Made by a program: the position numbers and the translations under genes. Under the pieces are notes generated by a model. The model did no database searches and had not been told where the DNA came from. It was given only the letters and a program-made list of their open reading frames with translations. Below are positions 8,426-17,280 of a stretch of DNA of 64,000 nt, piece after piece (positions within the stretch are counted from its first letter, which is position 1; each line of letters starts with the position of its first letter). This DNA comes from Rufibacter hautae (GTDB lineage Bacteria > Bacteroidota > Bacteroidia > Cytophagales > Hymenobacteraceae): positions 124,001 through 188,000 of the forward strand of contig NZ_VKKY01000001.1 in assembly GCF_008271695.1 (NCBI RefSeq), read 5' to 3'.

Positions 8426-9190
8426 TTAACTATTAAGTTTGATGAAACCGCCGTCAATGGGGTAGTCGCAGCCGGTGATGAAGCCGGCCTCTTCTGAGCA
8501 CAGGTACAAGGCCAAGGCCGCCACCTCTTCGGGTTTGGCCATCCGGCCGATAGGCTGCGTTTTGGACAGCTTCTCAAACATCTCGGCCTCTTGCCCTTGG
8601 TAGTTCTTCGCGATGAACCCGTCTACGAAGGGCGTATGCACCCGCGCCGGCGACACACTGTTGCATCGGATATTGAACGGCAGATAATCCTTCGCCACGG
8701 ATAAGGTCATGGCCGCCATGGCACCTTTGCTCATGGAATAGGCAAACCTGTCTACCAGGCCCACGTGCGCCGCAATAGAAGCCATGTTCAGAATCACGCC
8801 GCCCCCCTGCTCTTTCATGAGACCCACCGCCGCCAAAAGGCAGTTGTAGGCGCCTTTCACGTTCACCTGGTAAATGCGGTCCAGGTCCTGTTCAGAGGTA
8901 TTCTCCAGACTGCCCACGTGCGCGATGCCGGCATTGTTCACCAGGATGTCTACCTTGCCTATGGCCTGGAAAACTTCCTTCACCTGCTCCTGGTGGCTCA
9001 CATCGCAGGCGTGGCTCTGGGCAGTACCGCCGGCGTCCTCAATCTGGGCCACTGTCTCCAAAGCCGCATCGGGGTGCAGTTCCAGAATGTGCACCTGGGC
9101 ACCCTGACGGGCGAAAACCTGGGCAATGGCCCTTCCGATGCCGCTGCCGGCCCCGGTTACTACTGCTACTTTGCCATTCAACTCAAACAT
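8426..9190 (-). CDS. SDR dehydrogenase, probable 2-keto-3-deoxy-L-fuconate dehydrogenase
   Basis: 254 aa classical SDR with all expected residues: TGAGSGIG at 12-19, NNAG at 85-88, Asn110, Ser138, Tyr151 and Lys155 (YSMSK), and a C-terminal PIDGGF. Proteins of this type oxidise 2-keto-3-deoxy-L-fuconate at C4 with NAD in the L-fucose pathway of Xanthomonas and Bacteroidota. The assignment rests on the cluster with the fuconolactonase and FAH-family hydrolase. It is separated from the TonB receptor by 154 bp that hold a palindromic repeat. Confidence 0.82.
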   Translation of the reverse strand: MFELNGKVAVVTGAGSGIGRAIAQVFARQGAQVHILELHPDAALETVAQIEDAGGTAQSHACDVSHQEQVKEVFQAIGKVDILVNNAGIAHVGSLENTSEQDLDRIYQVNVKGAYNCLLAAVGLMKEQGGGVILNMASIAAHVGLVDRFAYSMSKGAMAAMTLSVAKDYLPFNIRCNSVSPARVHTPFVDGFIAKNYQGQEAEMFEKLSKTQPIGRMAKPEEVAALALYLCSEEAGFITGCDYPIDGGFIKLNS

Positions 9191-9240
9191 TTGCGTCTAC
9201 CGTTTACAGGTGCAGGGATTAGGTAAGCTGAAGAACCAAC

Positions 9241-9286
9241 GATGGGTTTTGGACCCGTTTTAGCAAAATCAGGCGCAAAACCCATC
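9241..9286. repeat. Palindromic element with long outer arms
   Basis: GATGGGTTTT at 9241-9250 pairs perfectly with AAAACCCATC at 9277-9286. Inside are the family features CCCGTTTT and AAAATCAGGCG. It lies between the TonB receptor and the SDR gene, where it could end or attenuate the transcript. Best regarded as a copy of the dispersed family with extended arms. Confidence 0.7.
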
Positions 9287-9344
9287 GCCGGAGGAAAGGT
9301 GTATTTGGTCAAACCAATTAGACCAACTCTAAGACTTCACTTCA

Positions 9345-11714
9345 CTAGAAATTCGCCCGCAGGGAAACGCCGTAGGTGGCTGGGTTGCCTAGGCGGACCG
9401 CCCCGAAGTTGTAGGCATAGTCAATGTATTTCTCGTCAGAGAGGTTTCTGCCCCAGAAGAAGACTTCGTAGCGTTTGGCCTGCACCCCCACGCGGGCGTT
9501 GAAGGTGCTGAACCCGTCCTGCGACAGTTGGTTGGCCAGGTCAAAATACTGTTTGCCCAGGTAGCGCCACTCGCCGCGCAGCACCAGCCGCACGTTCTGG
9601 TTCGCGCCCAGGCCGTAGCCGTACTGCAGGGCCAGCATGGAAGTAACATCAGGGGTGAAAATCTGCTTGTTGCCTTCCAGGTTCACTTCCTCGCCGTCGG
9701 CGGAGCCGGTAAGACTGGTGTATTTGGCATCGGTGTAGCCCAGGCTGTAGCTGGCCTCCAGGCCTTTGGCCGGGGTAGCGTTCAGTTCCAGTTCAACGCC
9801 TTTGCTTTCCAGTTCGCCCACGTTGCGGGTAATGATGATGGCCTCCGGCAGCACCAACGTAGGCACCTGCGCATCGGTGACCTGGGTATAGAACGCCGAG
9901 AAATTGGCGGTTACCCGGTTCTGCAGGAACGCCGTTTTCAGCCCGATTTCATAATTGTTGCTGTATTCTGGGTCGTAGGCAAAGAGCGGCGGCTGCGAAG
10001 GGTCTGAGGAAAGCTGCGTGATGCCGCCCGTCCGGAAGCCGCGGCTATAAGAACCATATAGATGGTAATTCTCGCTGAAGTGGTACGCCAGGCTGGCCTT
10101 GGGCGAAAACGCTTTGAAACTGGCAGTGGAAGAGGTATCGGGGAGCACCACCATAGACTCATCGCCATCGGGTTGGAACTCTCCTCTGATGGCTTGTTTT
10201 CGGTGCTCATAGTCATACCGCAAACCGGCGGTCAGCTCCAGGTTGGGCCGAAGGGCGTAGGTTCCCTGCCCGAAGAAGGCTGCGCCGTAGCTTTCGCCAT
10301 CGTTGATGTTGATGCTGGTGAAATTAGGGAAAGGCGCGCCCACCATCTCGGCATCCTCACCGAAGTGCGTACCCACTTTCACCGGATTGTCATGGAAGAA
10401 GCCATACGCCCCCGCGATCCACTGGAAGTTAGAGGTAGTAGAAGCCGGCGAGTTGAACCTGATTTCCTGGGTGAGGACCTTCACTTTGTTCCAGTCCTTG
10501 CCATAGTTGTTCACAATGGAAACCCCGTCAATGGGCGAAAAGTCGCCGTCCAGGGGTTGGTTATAGATGCGGTAGTTGGATTGGTAAGCCGTTTGCGAGG
10601 TGAAGTTGAAGGCAGGCCCGGTATGGTTTACAATGAAAGAGCCATTGAAGGTGTTGTCAATCATCTTGCCCACCGAGTTCTGGTTCACCTCAAAGGGGTT
10701 GGCCAAGGCTTCTTCAATGCTGGAGGCCAGCGGGAAGGCGCCGTAGTTGCGGTTGGCTGAGTGCTTGGCGTTGAGAGTAAGGTTCCAGCGGGGATTGACC
10801 AGGTAGCGGAGGTAGTAATTGCCCACAAATACCTGCTGGCGGTCAAAGTTGGTGTTGTTGAAGGTGTTGGTGTAGAAACCATCCTGTTTCCGGAAGAGGC
10901 CGGCGGCGCCCAGGAACAGTTTGTCTTTGATCAACGGCGTTCTGATGCCCAGGCTGTAGCGCTGCTGCCCGTAATTCCCAAAATCAAGGGCGGCGTACCC
11001 ACTGGTGGTGTTGCCGGGCTGGCGGGTAATGATGTTGATGACTCCGCCCATTGCGTTGCGGCCATACAAAGTGCCCTGCGGTCCGCGCAGGACTTCTATG
11101 CGCTCCACATCCAGCAACTCAGGCAGGTAGGTATCCAGGGTGAACTGATTGACGCCGTCAATGTAGGTGGCCACGGCCGGGTCATAGGAGGTGGTGGAAA
11201 TCCCCCGGATGGAGGTCAGGTTACGGTTGTCGCCGGGATCAGAGGAGAACAGGTTGGGGATGATGCCGGTAAGGTCTCGCTGGCTCCAGAGGCGGTATTC
11301 CTGCACCTGGCGGCTGGTAAGGGCGGTGATGCTGGCCGGAACCCGTTGCAGGTCTTCCTCTACTTTCTGGGCACTCACCACCACTTCGTCTAACTGGGCG
11401 GCGGACTCGGTTAATTGGATGACAAGATCGTTTTCTTCCTCGGGCAGCCGCACGGTGCGGGTGAGGGTAGCGAAACCTACGGCGCTTACCTGTACGGTGT
11501 AATGGCCTGCGGGCACGTTGTTGAGGAGGAACTGGCCCTGGGCATCAGAGACAGTGCTCAGGTTGGTGTTTAGGAGCCGGACGTTCGCCCCGGGAACTCC
11601 GGCGGCGGTGCGGCTCTGGACCGAGCCCCGGAAAGAACCTAAACTTTGGGCCCAGCTAATGGTGGTACTTAGGAGGATTACTATTACTGCGGAAAATACT
11701 AGGTTACTTCTCAT
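9345..11714 (-). CDS. TonB-dependent outer-membrane receptor (SusC-like N-terminus, no SusD partner)
   Basis: 789 aa. Signal peptide 1-22 (ending SWAQ), carboxypeptidase-regulatory-like domain about 25-105, DEVVVSAQ linker, plug domain about 115-235 with VERIEVLRGPQGTLYGRNAMGG, then a 22-strand barrel ending in Phe (VSLRANF). It imports a ligand across the outer membrane using TonB energy. The length and plug resemble ordinary TonB receptors rather than 1000-residue SusC proteins, and no SusD gene is adjacent. It lies between the fucose genes and the 3-keto-glycoside genes, so a sugar or oligosaccharide ligand is likely but unproven. Confidence 0.9.
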   Translation of the reverse strand: MRSNLVFSAVIVILLSTTISWAQSLGSFRGSVQSRTAAGVPGANVRLLNTNLSTVSDAQGQFLLNNVPAGHYTVQVSAVGFATLTRTVRLPEEENDLVIQLTESAAQLDEVVVSAQKVEEDLQRVPASITALTSRQVQEYRLWSQRDLTGIIPNLFSSDPGDNRNLTSIRGISTTSYDPAVATYIDGVNQFTLDTYLPELLDVERIEVLRGPQGTLYGRNAMGGVINIITRQPGNTTSGYAALDFGNYGQQRYSLGIRTPLIKDKLFLGAAGLFRKQDGFYTNTFNNTNFDRQQVFVGNYYLRYLVNPRWNLTLNAKHSANRNYGAFPLASSIEEALANPFEVNQNSVGKMIDNTFNGSFIVNHTGPAFNFTSQTAYQSNYRIYNQPLDGDFSPIDGVSIVNNYGKDWNKVKVLTQEIRFNSPASTTSNFQWIAGAYGFFHDNPVKVGTHFGEDAEMVGAPFPNFTSININDGESYGAAFFGQGTYALRPNLELTAGLRYDYEHRKQAIRGEFQPDGDESMVVLPDTSSTASFKAFSPKASLAYHFSENYHLYGSYSRGFRTGGITQLSSDPSQPPLFAYDPEYSNNYEIGLKTAFLQNRVTANFSAFYTQVTDAQVPTLVLPEAIIITRNVGELESKGVELELNATPAKGLEASYSLGYTDAKYTSLTGSADGEEVNLEGNKQIFTPDVTSMLALQYGYGLGANQNVRLVLRGEWRYLGKQYFDLANQLSQDGFSTFNARVGVQAKRYEVFFWGRNLSDEKYIDYAYNFGAVRLGNPATYGVSLRANF

Positions 11715-11815
11715 AATTTATTCTCTCGAGGGCTGACAGAATGCGGGTCAGCAAAAAGGTGCAAATGCTTGAGGCGGGTTACCTTTCTTCACTTGTGTTT
11801 TGCGCTCAGCATTCT

Positions 11816-11851
11816 ATTTTGGGCCTGTTTTTGAGAAAACAGGCCCAAAAT
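11816..11851. repeat. Best copy of the dispersed palindromic element
   Basis: A 36-bp perfect palindrome: ATTTTGGGCCTGTTTT, loop TGAG, AAAACAGGCCCAAAAT. It lies in the 236-bp gap downstream of the MFS gene and upstream of the receptor. It serves as the reference for the family: about a dozen intergenic relatives occur in this window with TTTT outside, a GGCCTG-like core and a 3-4 nt loop. It may work as a bidirectional terminator, a REP-like mobile element or a protein site. Confidence 0.8.
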
Positions 11852-11950
11852 ACCTCTTCACTTCTTCATAAGGTTTGTATAAGCCATTCTAGGAACAGCC
11901 TCAAAGGGATCAGGGTAAAAAAGGAATGAACTGCCGGTCTCTAGTTTGTA

Positions 11951-13237
11951 CTAGACAGCAGCGTAGCGTGAATCCTGTACGTTCTTGTTTTTTCTAGACC
12001 GCATGTAAAGGAATAGCCCGCCAAAAGCGACAGCCAAGATGATAGGAATGACCAGTGTGACTTGCAGTACCTCTGGACCTGCTAGGTTTCGGGCATTGTT
12101 CAGGGCGGTCGCCATTTCGGTACCCGGTGCCGCCTTGACGTATTCTTCTAAACTCGCGCCCGCTGGTAAACGGTCGGCCAAGATTCCATCGTAGAAATTA
12201 CCCATGAAAATAGTGTAGATGGAAACGGCAAACATTCCGGCTCCGCCGATCAGGTTCAATCCTAAAGCACCAGATTTAGGGATGTTTTCGGCCACGAAAC
12301 CAATCATGGTCGGCCAGAAATAGGTGACCCCTAACCCAAAGATCACCGCGGCAAAGAAGATGGAGTTACCGGTTAAGGTGCTTAACAAGTAAAGACCCAG
12401 CGCCGAGAATACCGCCGAGAAGCACAACACCCCCGACGGGCTCAATTTGTGCACCACCGGTTCAGCAAAGGCTCTACCCAGTACCTGTACACCGGCTGTA
12501 AGGGTAAGAATCAGCAGCGCGTTATCGGTTACGTTTTTCAGGAGAACGTCAATCCATTGACCGGTAAACAGCTCAGTGATGGCGGTCCCGAACATGCAGA
12601 TGAACATGAACAGGAACAGCGGCGACAACACAGCTTTGTACATGTCGGCGGTGGTGTAGCCGGAAGCAACGCGCTCGGTCACCGGGAAATCAAGTTTGGA
12701 GAACAGGAACCCGTAGATCAAGGTTGGGATCAGCATGACTGCTACCTGATACTGCCAGCCAATGCCTAAGTTGGTGAAAAGGAACACTAGCAGGGTACCA
12801 ATCACCGCCCCACCCGGGAACCACAAGTGGAAATAGTTGAGACGCGTGGTCTTGTTTTCTGGATACAGTGTGGCCACCAAAGGATTACAGGCCGCTTCCA
12901 CCGTTCCGTTGGCCAGGCCCACGCACAAGGTAGAAAGAAACAGGGTCCAGTAGCCTTGAGCGAAAATGGTGAGCAGGATACCCAACAGATGCAGGATAAA
13001 AGCCGCTACCAGCAGGCGTTTCATGCCAATAGCATCCACCACGAAGCCCCCCACCACAATGGCCAGCGGGAATCCCCAGAACGCGGTGGCGGTAATGGTA
13101 CTCAGTTCAGAGGCATTTAATTGAAACTCAACTCCCAGCTGGTTCAGAATACCCGCCCTGATCCCGAAGGACAGCGACGTCACCAGAAGGGCCAGACAGC
13201 TCGCCCAGAAGAGCTTTGAACGTTGAATATTTTGCAT
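11951..13237 (-). CDS. MFS transporter, probable sugar uptake
   Basis: 428 aa with about 12 hydrophobic segments. The first follows a short basic N-terminus (MQNIQRSKLFWASCLALLVTSL). Loop 2-3 reads GMKRLLVAA, a variant of the MFS motif after TM2. GLANGTVEAACNPLVATLYP in TM4 resembles the FucP/sugar:proton symporter group of Bacteroidota. It lies 119 bp downstream of the isomerase gene and shares strand with the 3-keto-sugar genes. The substrate is not predictable from sequence; uptake of the glycoside or keto-sugar handled by the neighbours is an inference. Confidence 0.8.
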   Translation of the reverse strand: MQNIQRSKLFWASCLALLVTSLSFGIRAGILNQLGVEFQLNASELSTITATAFWGFPLAIVVGGFVVDAIGMKRLLVAAFILHLLGILLTIFAQGYWTLFLSTLCVGLANGTVEAACNPLVATLYPENKTTRLNYFHLWFPGGAVIGTLLVFLFTNLGIGWQYQVAVMLIPTLIYGFLFSKLDFPVTERVASGYTTADMYKAVLSPLFLFMFICMFGTAITELFTGQWIDVLLKNVTDNALLILTLTAGVQVLGRAFAEPVVHKLSPSGVLCFSAVFSALGLYLLSTLTGNSIFFAAVIFGLGVTYFWPTMIGFVAENIPKSGALGLNLIGGAGMFAVSIYTIFMGNFYDGILADRLPAGASLEEYVKAAPGTEMATALNNARNLAGPEVLQVTLVIPIILAVAFGGLFLYMRSRKNKNVQDSRYAAV

Positions 13238-13356
13238 AAGTATCGGTTTGTTAGAAGGTGTAGAGGTTAAAGTCGATAAAGGTAACCTTTCTTTTTCCGG
13301 GGCTGAAAGCCTGTTTCAGCCCCGGATTATAAAGAGCAAAAGGATTCTCCGCAGAA

Positions 13357-14412
13357 CTAGGACAGACCCAGGATCTGCTTGTTCAAAGTCTCATTCACGC
13401 CGGTGGAGGCAAAATCATCAAAGGCTTTCTCCGTCACCCGGATGATGTGGTCTTTGATGAAAACGGCGCCTTCGCGGGCTCCGTCCTCAGGGTGCTTGAT
13501 GGCGCACTCCCACTCCATCACGGCCCAGCCTTTAAAGTCGTAAGCGGCTAGTTTGCTGAAAATAGCCTTAAAATCCACCTGGCCGTCACCCAACGAGCGG
13601 AAGCGGCCTGCGCGGTCAATCCAGCTTTGGTATCCGCCGTACACGCCCTGCTTGCCGGTTGGGTTGAACTCAGCGTCCTTCACATGGAACATCTTGATGC
13701 GCTCATGGTAGTGGTCAATGTAGGCCAGGTAATCCAGGCACTGCAGCACAAAGTGCGAGGGATCATACAAGAGGCAAGCCCGCGGATGGTTGTTCACTTT
13801 CTCCAGGAACATCTCATAGGAAATACCGTCATGCAAGTCTTCGCCCGGGTGAATCTCATAGCAAAGGTCTACCCCATGCTCGTCATAAATGTCCAGGATG
13901 GGCGTCCAGCGTTTGGCTAGTTCGGTGAAACCAGCCTCTACGAGACCAGCGGGGCGCTGCGGCCACGGATACACAGTGTGCCACAGCAAGGCGCCGCTGA
14001 ACGAGGCGCTGGCATTAAGTCCCAGGTTGCGGGAAGCCTGCGCGGCGTACGTCAATTGCTGTACGGCCCACTCGGTTCTGGCTTTGGGGTTATTACGGTA
14101 GGCTTCGGGCGCGAAACCGTCGAACAGTTGGTCATAGGCGGGGTTCACGGCCACCAACTGCCCCTGTAAGTGCGTGGACAGCTCGGTGATTTTGAGGCCG
14201 TGGCTTTCTACCATGCCTTTGATCTCATCGGCGTAGGTTTTGCTTTCGGCGGCTTTCTGCAGGTCAAAGTAGCTGGTGGCCCAGGTGGGAATCTGAACGC
14301 CTTCAAAGCCCAGGCTTTTGGCCCACTTGCAGATAGATTCTAAATCGTTGAACGGGGGGTTGTCTCCTAGAAACTGCGCCAGGAAAATAGCGGGTCCTTG
14401 TATAGTGGTCAT
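13357..14412 (-). CDS. Sugar phosphate isomerase/epimerase-family protein
   Basis: 351 aa TIM barrel of the AP-endonuclease-2/xylose isomerase-like superfamily, without a signal peptide. Divalent-metal ligands are visible in CYEIHPGED, YDPSHF, FHVKDAEF and VMEWECAIKH. It starts 7 bp after the stop of the Gfo/Idh/MocA gene, so the two form a tight operon. In described 3-keto-glycoside pathways this family acts on 3-keto sugars (isomerase or lyase) next to Gfo/Idh/MocA enzymes and DUF1080 hydrolases; that is the likely role here. The exact reaction is not decidable from sequence. Confidence 0.82.
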   Translation of the reverse strand: MTTIQGPAIFLAQFLGDNPPFNDLESICKWAKSLGFEGVQIPTWATSYFDLQKAAESKTYADEIKGMVESHGLKITELSTHLQGQLVAVNPAYDQLFDGFAPEAYRNNPKARTEWAVQQLTYAAQASRNLGLNASASFSGALLWHTVYPWPQRPAGLVEAGFTELAKRWTPILDIYDEHGVDLCYEIHPGEDLHDGISYEMFLEKVNNHPRACLLYDPSHFVLQCLDYLAYIDHYHERIKMFHVKDAEFNPTGKQGVYGGYQSWIDRAGRFRSLGDGQVDFKAIFSKLAAYDFKGWAVMEWECAIKHPEDGAREGAVFIKDHIIRVTEKAFDDFASTGVNETLNKQILGLS

Positions 14413-14419
14413 GTCTATG

Positions 14420-15580
14420 CTAGATGGTGAATGGAATCCATTTGTTTTCTGATTGCCCAGAGGCGATCACTTGCTCAATAAAGGCCATGCCGCGCACGCC
14501 TTCCTCAATGCCCGGGAAATCAAGCGCCTCGGCGGGTGCTTCTTCGCCGGTAAGGCGGGCTTTCACGCACAGCGCGAAGTTGCGGTACAGGTTGGCAAAT
14601 GCCTCCAGGTAGCCCTCGGGGTGACCGCCCGGGGTGCGGGTATTGTGCTGGGCGTAAGAACCTACGTGCCCTCCGCCGGTGCGGTAGATCTCCGCGGGTC
14701 TGTCCAGCCATTTCACCAGCAGCGTATTGGCGATATCCTGCTGCCAGTCCAGTCCGCCTTTCTCACCGTATACGCGTATTCTCACGTTGTTTTCCTCGCC
14801 GGCAGCAATCTGGGTGGCGAACAGCACGCCGCTGGCGCCGTTGTTGAATTTCAGGAGCGCCGCGCCGTCATCATCCAACTGGCGGCCTTCCACCACCACG
14901 TTGATATCGGCACAGAGCTGGGTTACTTCCAGTCCCGACACGTACTCGGCCAGGTTGAAGGCGTGCGTGCCGATGTCGCCCATAGCGCCCGCGATGCCGC
15001 TCTGCTTGGGATCGGTGCGCCAGGAAGCCTGCTTGTTGTCGCCGCCTTCCTCAAAAGTGCTCAGCCATCCCTGCGGGTACTCCACATACACTTTCCGGAT
15101 CTTACCCAGTTTCCCCGAGGCCACCAGTTGCCGGGCTTCTTTCACCATCGGGTATCCGGTATAAGTGTGGGTGAGGCAGAAGAGATTGCCGGTGCGTTCC
15201 ACCACTTCTCTCAACTGCAGCGCCTCCTCTAGGGAGAAGGTCATGGGCTTGTCCAGGATCACATGGAAACCGCTCTCCAAAGCCAGTTTGGTCGGCTCAA
15301 AATGCACGTGGTTGGGGGTGACAATACTGATGACCTGCACGCGCTGGTCCTGGGGGAGCTGCTGCTCTTTCTCGTATAACTCCTGGTAAGAACCATACAC
15401 TCTGTCCGGGGAAATACCCAGCAGTTCGCCGCTGGCTTTTGACTTTTCTGGGTTGCTGCTGAAAGCGCCGCACACAAGTTCATATTCTCCGTCCAAGCGG
15501 GCCGCGATGCGGTGAACGGCGCCAATAAACGCTCCCTGTCCCCCGCCAATCATGCCCAGTCTGAGTCTCTGGTTGTTCAT
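14420..15580 (-). CDS. Cytoplasmic Gfo/Idh/MocA-family oxidoreductase
   Basis: 386 aa, no signal peptide. Rossmann motif GMIGGGQGAFIGAVH at 9-23, conserved LDKPMTFSLEEA near residue 112 (the EKP equivalent, here DKP), and GAMGDIGTHAFNLAEYV near residue 197 with the active-site D-I-G-T-H. The family oxidises sugars at C3 or inositols with NAD. It is the first gene of the operon with the isomerase (7 bp spacing). Together with the two DUF1080 proteins and haem proteins upstream it suggests metabolism of 3-keto-glycosides. Distinct from the exported family member at 4150-5238. Confidence 0.86.
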   Translation of the reverse strand: MNNQRLRLGMIGGGQGAFIGAVHRIAARLDGEYELVCGAFSSNPEKSKASGELLGISPDRVYGSYQELYEKEQQLPQDQRVQVISIVTPNHVHFEPTKLALESGFHVILDKPMTFSLEEALQLREVVERTGNLFCLTHTYTGYPMVKEARQLVASGKLGKIRKVYVEYPQGWLSTFEEGGDNKQASWRTDPKQSGIAGAMGDIGTHAFNLAEYVSGLEVTQLCADINVVVEGRQLDDDGAALLKFNNGASGVLFATQIAAGEENNVRIRVYGEKGGLDWQQDIANTLLVKWLDRPAEIYRTGGGHVGSYAQHNTRTPGGHPEGYLEAFANLYRNFALCVKARLTGEEAPAEALDFPGIEEGVRGMAFIEQVIASGQSENKWIPFTI

Positions 15581-15635
15581 TCGTTATATTTGTTAGGTTA
15601 TGGATTGATCGCTTCTAATATATACTTCCTTCTTG

Positions 15636-15669
15636 TTTTAGACCTACTTTCTGCAAAACAGGCGTAAAA
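15636..15669. repeat. Copy of the dispersed palindromic element
   Basis: TTTTAGACCTACTTT, CTGC, AAAACAGGCGTAAAA. Partly degenerate arms; intergenic between fucP and the Gfo/Idh/MocA gene. Confidence 0.6.
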
Positions 15670-15692
15670 TACTTCTCTCTATCTGCCTTTGG

Positions 15693-16982
15693 CTACCCAC
15701 GGGAAGGCCCTGCCGGTTTATAAAATTTATACCCGAAAAGGAAAATCACCGCATAGCAGATAATGGGCAGGTAGTACGAGGCCGCCACGTCATGGTCGGC
15801 CACCATGCCCATCAAAGGCGGAAAGACGGCGCCACCTACCACGCCCATGATGATGAAGGACGAGGCCTGCTGGGTTTTTGAGCCCATTTCTTTCAAACCC
15901 AAACTGAAGATGGTGGGGAACATGATGCTGAAGAAGAAGTTAAGCAAAAGCAAGCCTACAAACGAGGTCGTTCCCCAATCCTGCGCCACTACCACGCACA
16001 TGACGATAGAAGCCAGCGCGTAAGCCGCCAGTAATTTATTCGGTGCAATATAGCGCATCAGGAAAGCCCCGGAAAAACGGCCCACCATCATCATGACCAT
16101 ACTCAGGGAGAAATAATAGGAAGCCATCTCGGCGGGAAGCCCCATCTTTTCCTTTCCATAGGTGATGAAGAACGCCCACGTACCGCCCTGCGCCGCCACG
16201 TTGAAGAACTGCGCCACACAGGCCCACACAAAGTGCCGGTTCTGAAACAGGCTTTTAGGCTTGTTTTCTGAAATCAGGCCATTTTCAGCCTGAACAACGT
16301 GCGAAGGACTTTCATGCGGATCCACCAAAGTAGGTACCTTCACAAAAGCGAATACAATGGCCAAAAGCAGAATGACCGACCCAATGATGGTATAAAGTAG
16401 TTCCACGGAGTCTAATTCACCGGGCGTACCGGTACGCAACAGGAAGTAGCCGCCAATCACCGGCCCGATCACCGCCCCCAATCCGTTGAAGGCCTGGGCG
16501 AAATTCAGCCGTTGATCGCTGGTGCGCTGGTCGCCTAACGCCGCGATGAACGGGTGCGCAACCGCTTCCAACGTGGCCAGTCCGCAACCCAGAATGAAAA
16601 GTGCCAACCGGAAGAAGTTGAACGACTCGGCCGCCGCGGCCGGTACAAACAAGAATGCCCCGATGGAATATAGGCACAGCCCCAACAGCACGCCCATCTT
16701 GTACCCAAAGCGTTTCATGAAAAGCCCCGCCGGAATGCCCATCAGGAAGTACGCCCCGAAGATGGAGAACTGCACCAACCCAGACTGCGCCTTAGAGACT
16801 TTGAGCACCTCCTGAAAATGGGTATTCAGGACGTCGCCCATGGTGATGGCAATGCCCCAGAGCATGAAAAGAGAGGTGACAAACACAAACGTGACCAGGT
16901 ACTTCTTCTCGGTGAAAGCAGGTTTGCCTTCCACCAGATGCCCGGCATTGGTCACACTCTTAGCTGCAGTTACATGTGTCAT
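15693..16982 (-). CDS. fucP: L-fucose:proton symporter
   Basis: 429 aa MFS permease of the fucose/glucose/galactose family with about 12 membrane segments. Family signatures seen: FVTSLFMLWGIAITMGDVLNTHF in TM1, KRFGYKMG after TM2, and GLATLEAVAHPFIAALG in TM4-5. It would bring L-fucose into the cytoplasm for the dehydrogenase, lactonase and hydrolase genes nearby. The start at 16982 gives a 25-residue cytoplasmic tail before TM1. The long central loop around residues 235-245 is encoded by DNA matching the dispersed palindromic element (16253-16285), an in-frame copy. L-fucose specificity is inferred from family and cluster; related members carry other hexoses. Confidence 0.85.
   Translation of the reverse strand: MTHVTAAKSVTNAGHLVEGKPAFTEKKYLVTFVFVTSLFMLWGIAITMGDVLNTHFQEVLKVSKAQSGLVQFSIFGAYFLMGIPAGLFMKRFGYKMGVLLGLCLYSIGAFLFVPAAAAESFNFFRLALFILGCGLATLEAVAHPFIAALGDQRTSDQRLNFAQAFNGLGAVIGPVIGGYFLLRTGTPGELDSVELLYTIIGSVILLLAIVFAFVKVPTLVDPHESPSHVVQAENGLISENKPKSLFQNRHFVWACVAQFFNVAAQGGTWAFFITYGKEKMGLPAEMASYYFSLSMVMMMVGRFSGAFLMRYIAPNKLLAAYALASIVMCVVVAQDWGTTSFVGLLLLNFFFSIMFPTIFSLGLKEMGSKTQQASSFIIMGVVGGAVFPPLMGMVADHDVAASYYLPIICYAVIFLFGYKFYKPAGPSRG
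16253..16285. repeat. Copy of the dispersed palindromic element inside fucP
   Basis: Plus strand reads TTTTAGGCTTGTTTTCTG then AAATCAGGCCATTTTC, matching the intergenic family. On the coding strand it is in frame and gives a hydrophilic AENGLISENKPKS stretch in the cytoplasmic loop between TM6 and TM7 of the permease. Confidence 0.65.
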
Positions 16983-17082
16983 GGCGGTACCTTGGGTTAG
17001 ACGTTGTTTGAATATAGGATTTATTTCAAAGGGATAAAACTACCCCCAAAAGCCTCTGCTAAATCATTCTGTTTTATTCGGT

Positions 17083-17105
17083 ATTTTAGAAAATCAGCCT
17101 TAAAA
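17083..17105. repeat. Partial copy of the dispersed palindromic element
   Basis: ATTTTAGAAAATCAGCCTTAAAA in the 298-bp gap upstream of fucP. Only one arm is well kept. The rest of this gap (16983-17280) shows no gene; CTACCA and TGGTAG form a small hairpin near 17209. Confidence 0.4.
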
Positions 17106-17280
17106 AGAGCTGGCCATTTTAAGTCACAAGCCTCAACTAATAAGTAGGTCAATTCACTTATTCACCTCCTTTTATCCTCCTGAACAGACCTGGCAGACGA
17201 ACTAGAACTACCACATAAACTGGTAGGGCTGTTCGCTCACAAGGTCCGATCAGGAGGACAAAGAAGAGGTAACTTTCTAT

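Noticed and set aside
10062-10760. A 232-codon plus-strand frame antisense to the TonB receptor
   Set aside because: It lies wholly inside a well-supported receptor gene and has no coding features of its own.
9345-11714. SusC/SusD pair
   Set aside because: The receptor has a SusC-like N-terminal domain but is short, and no SusD-like lipoprotein is adjacent.
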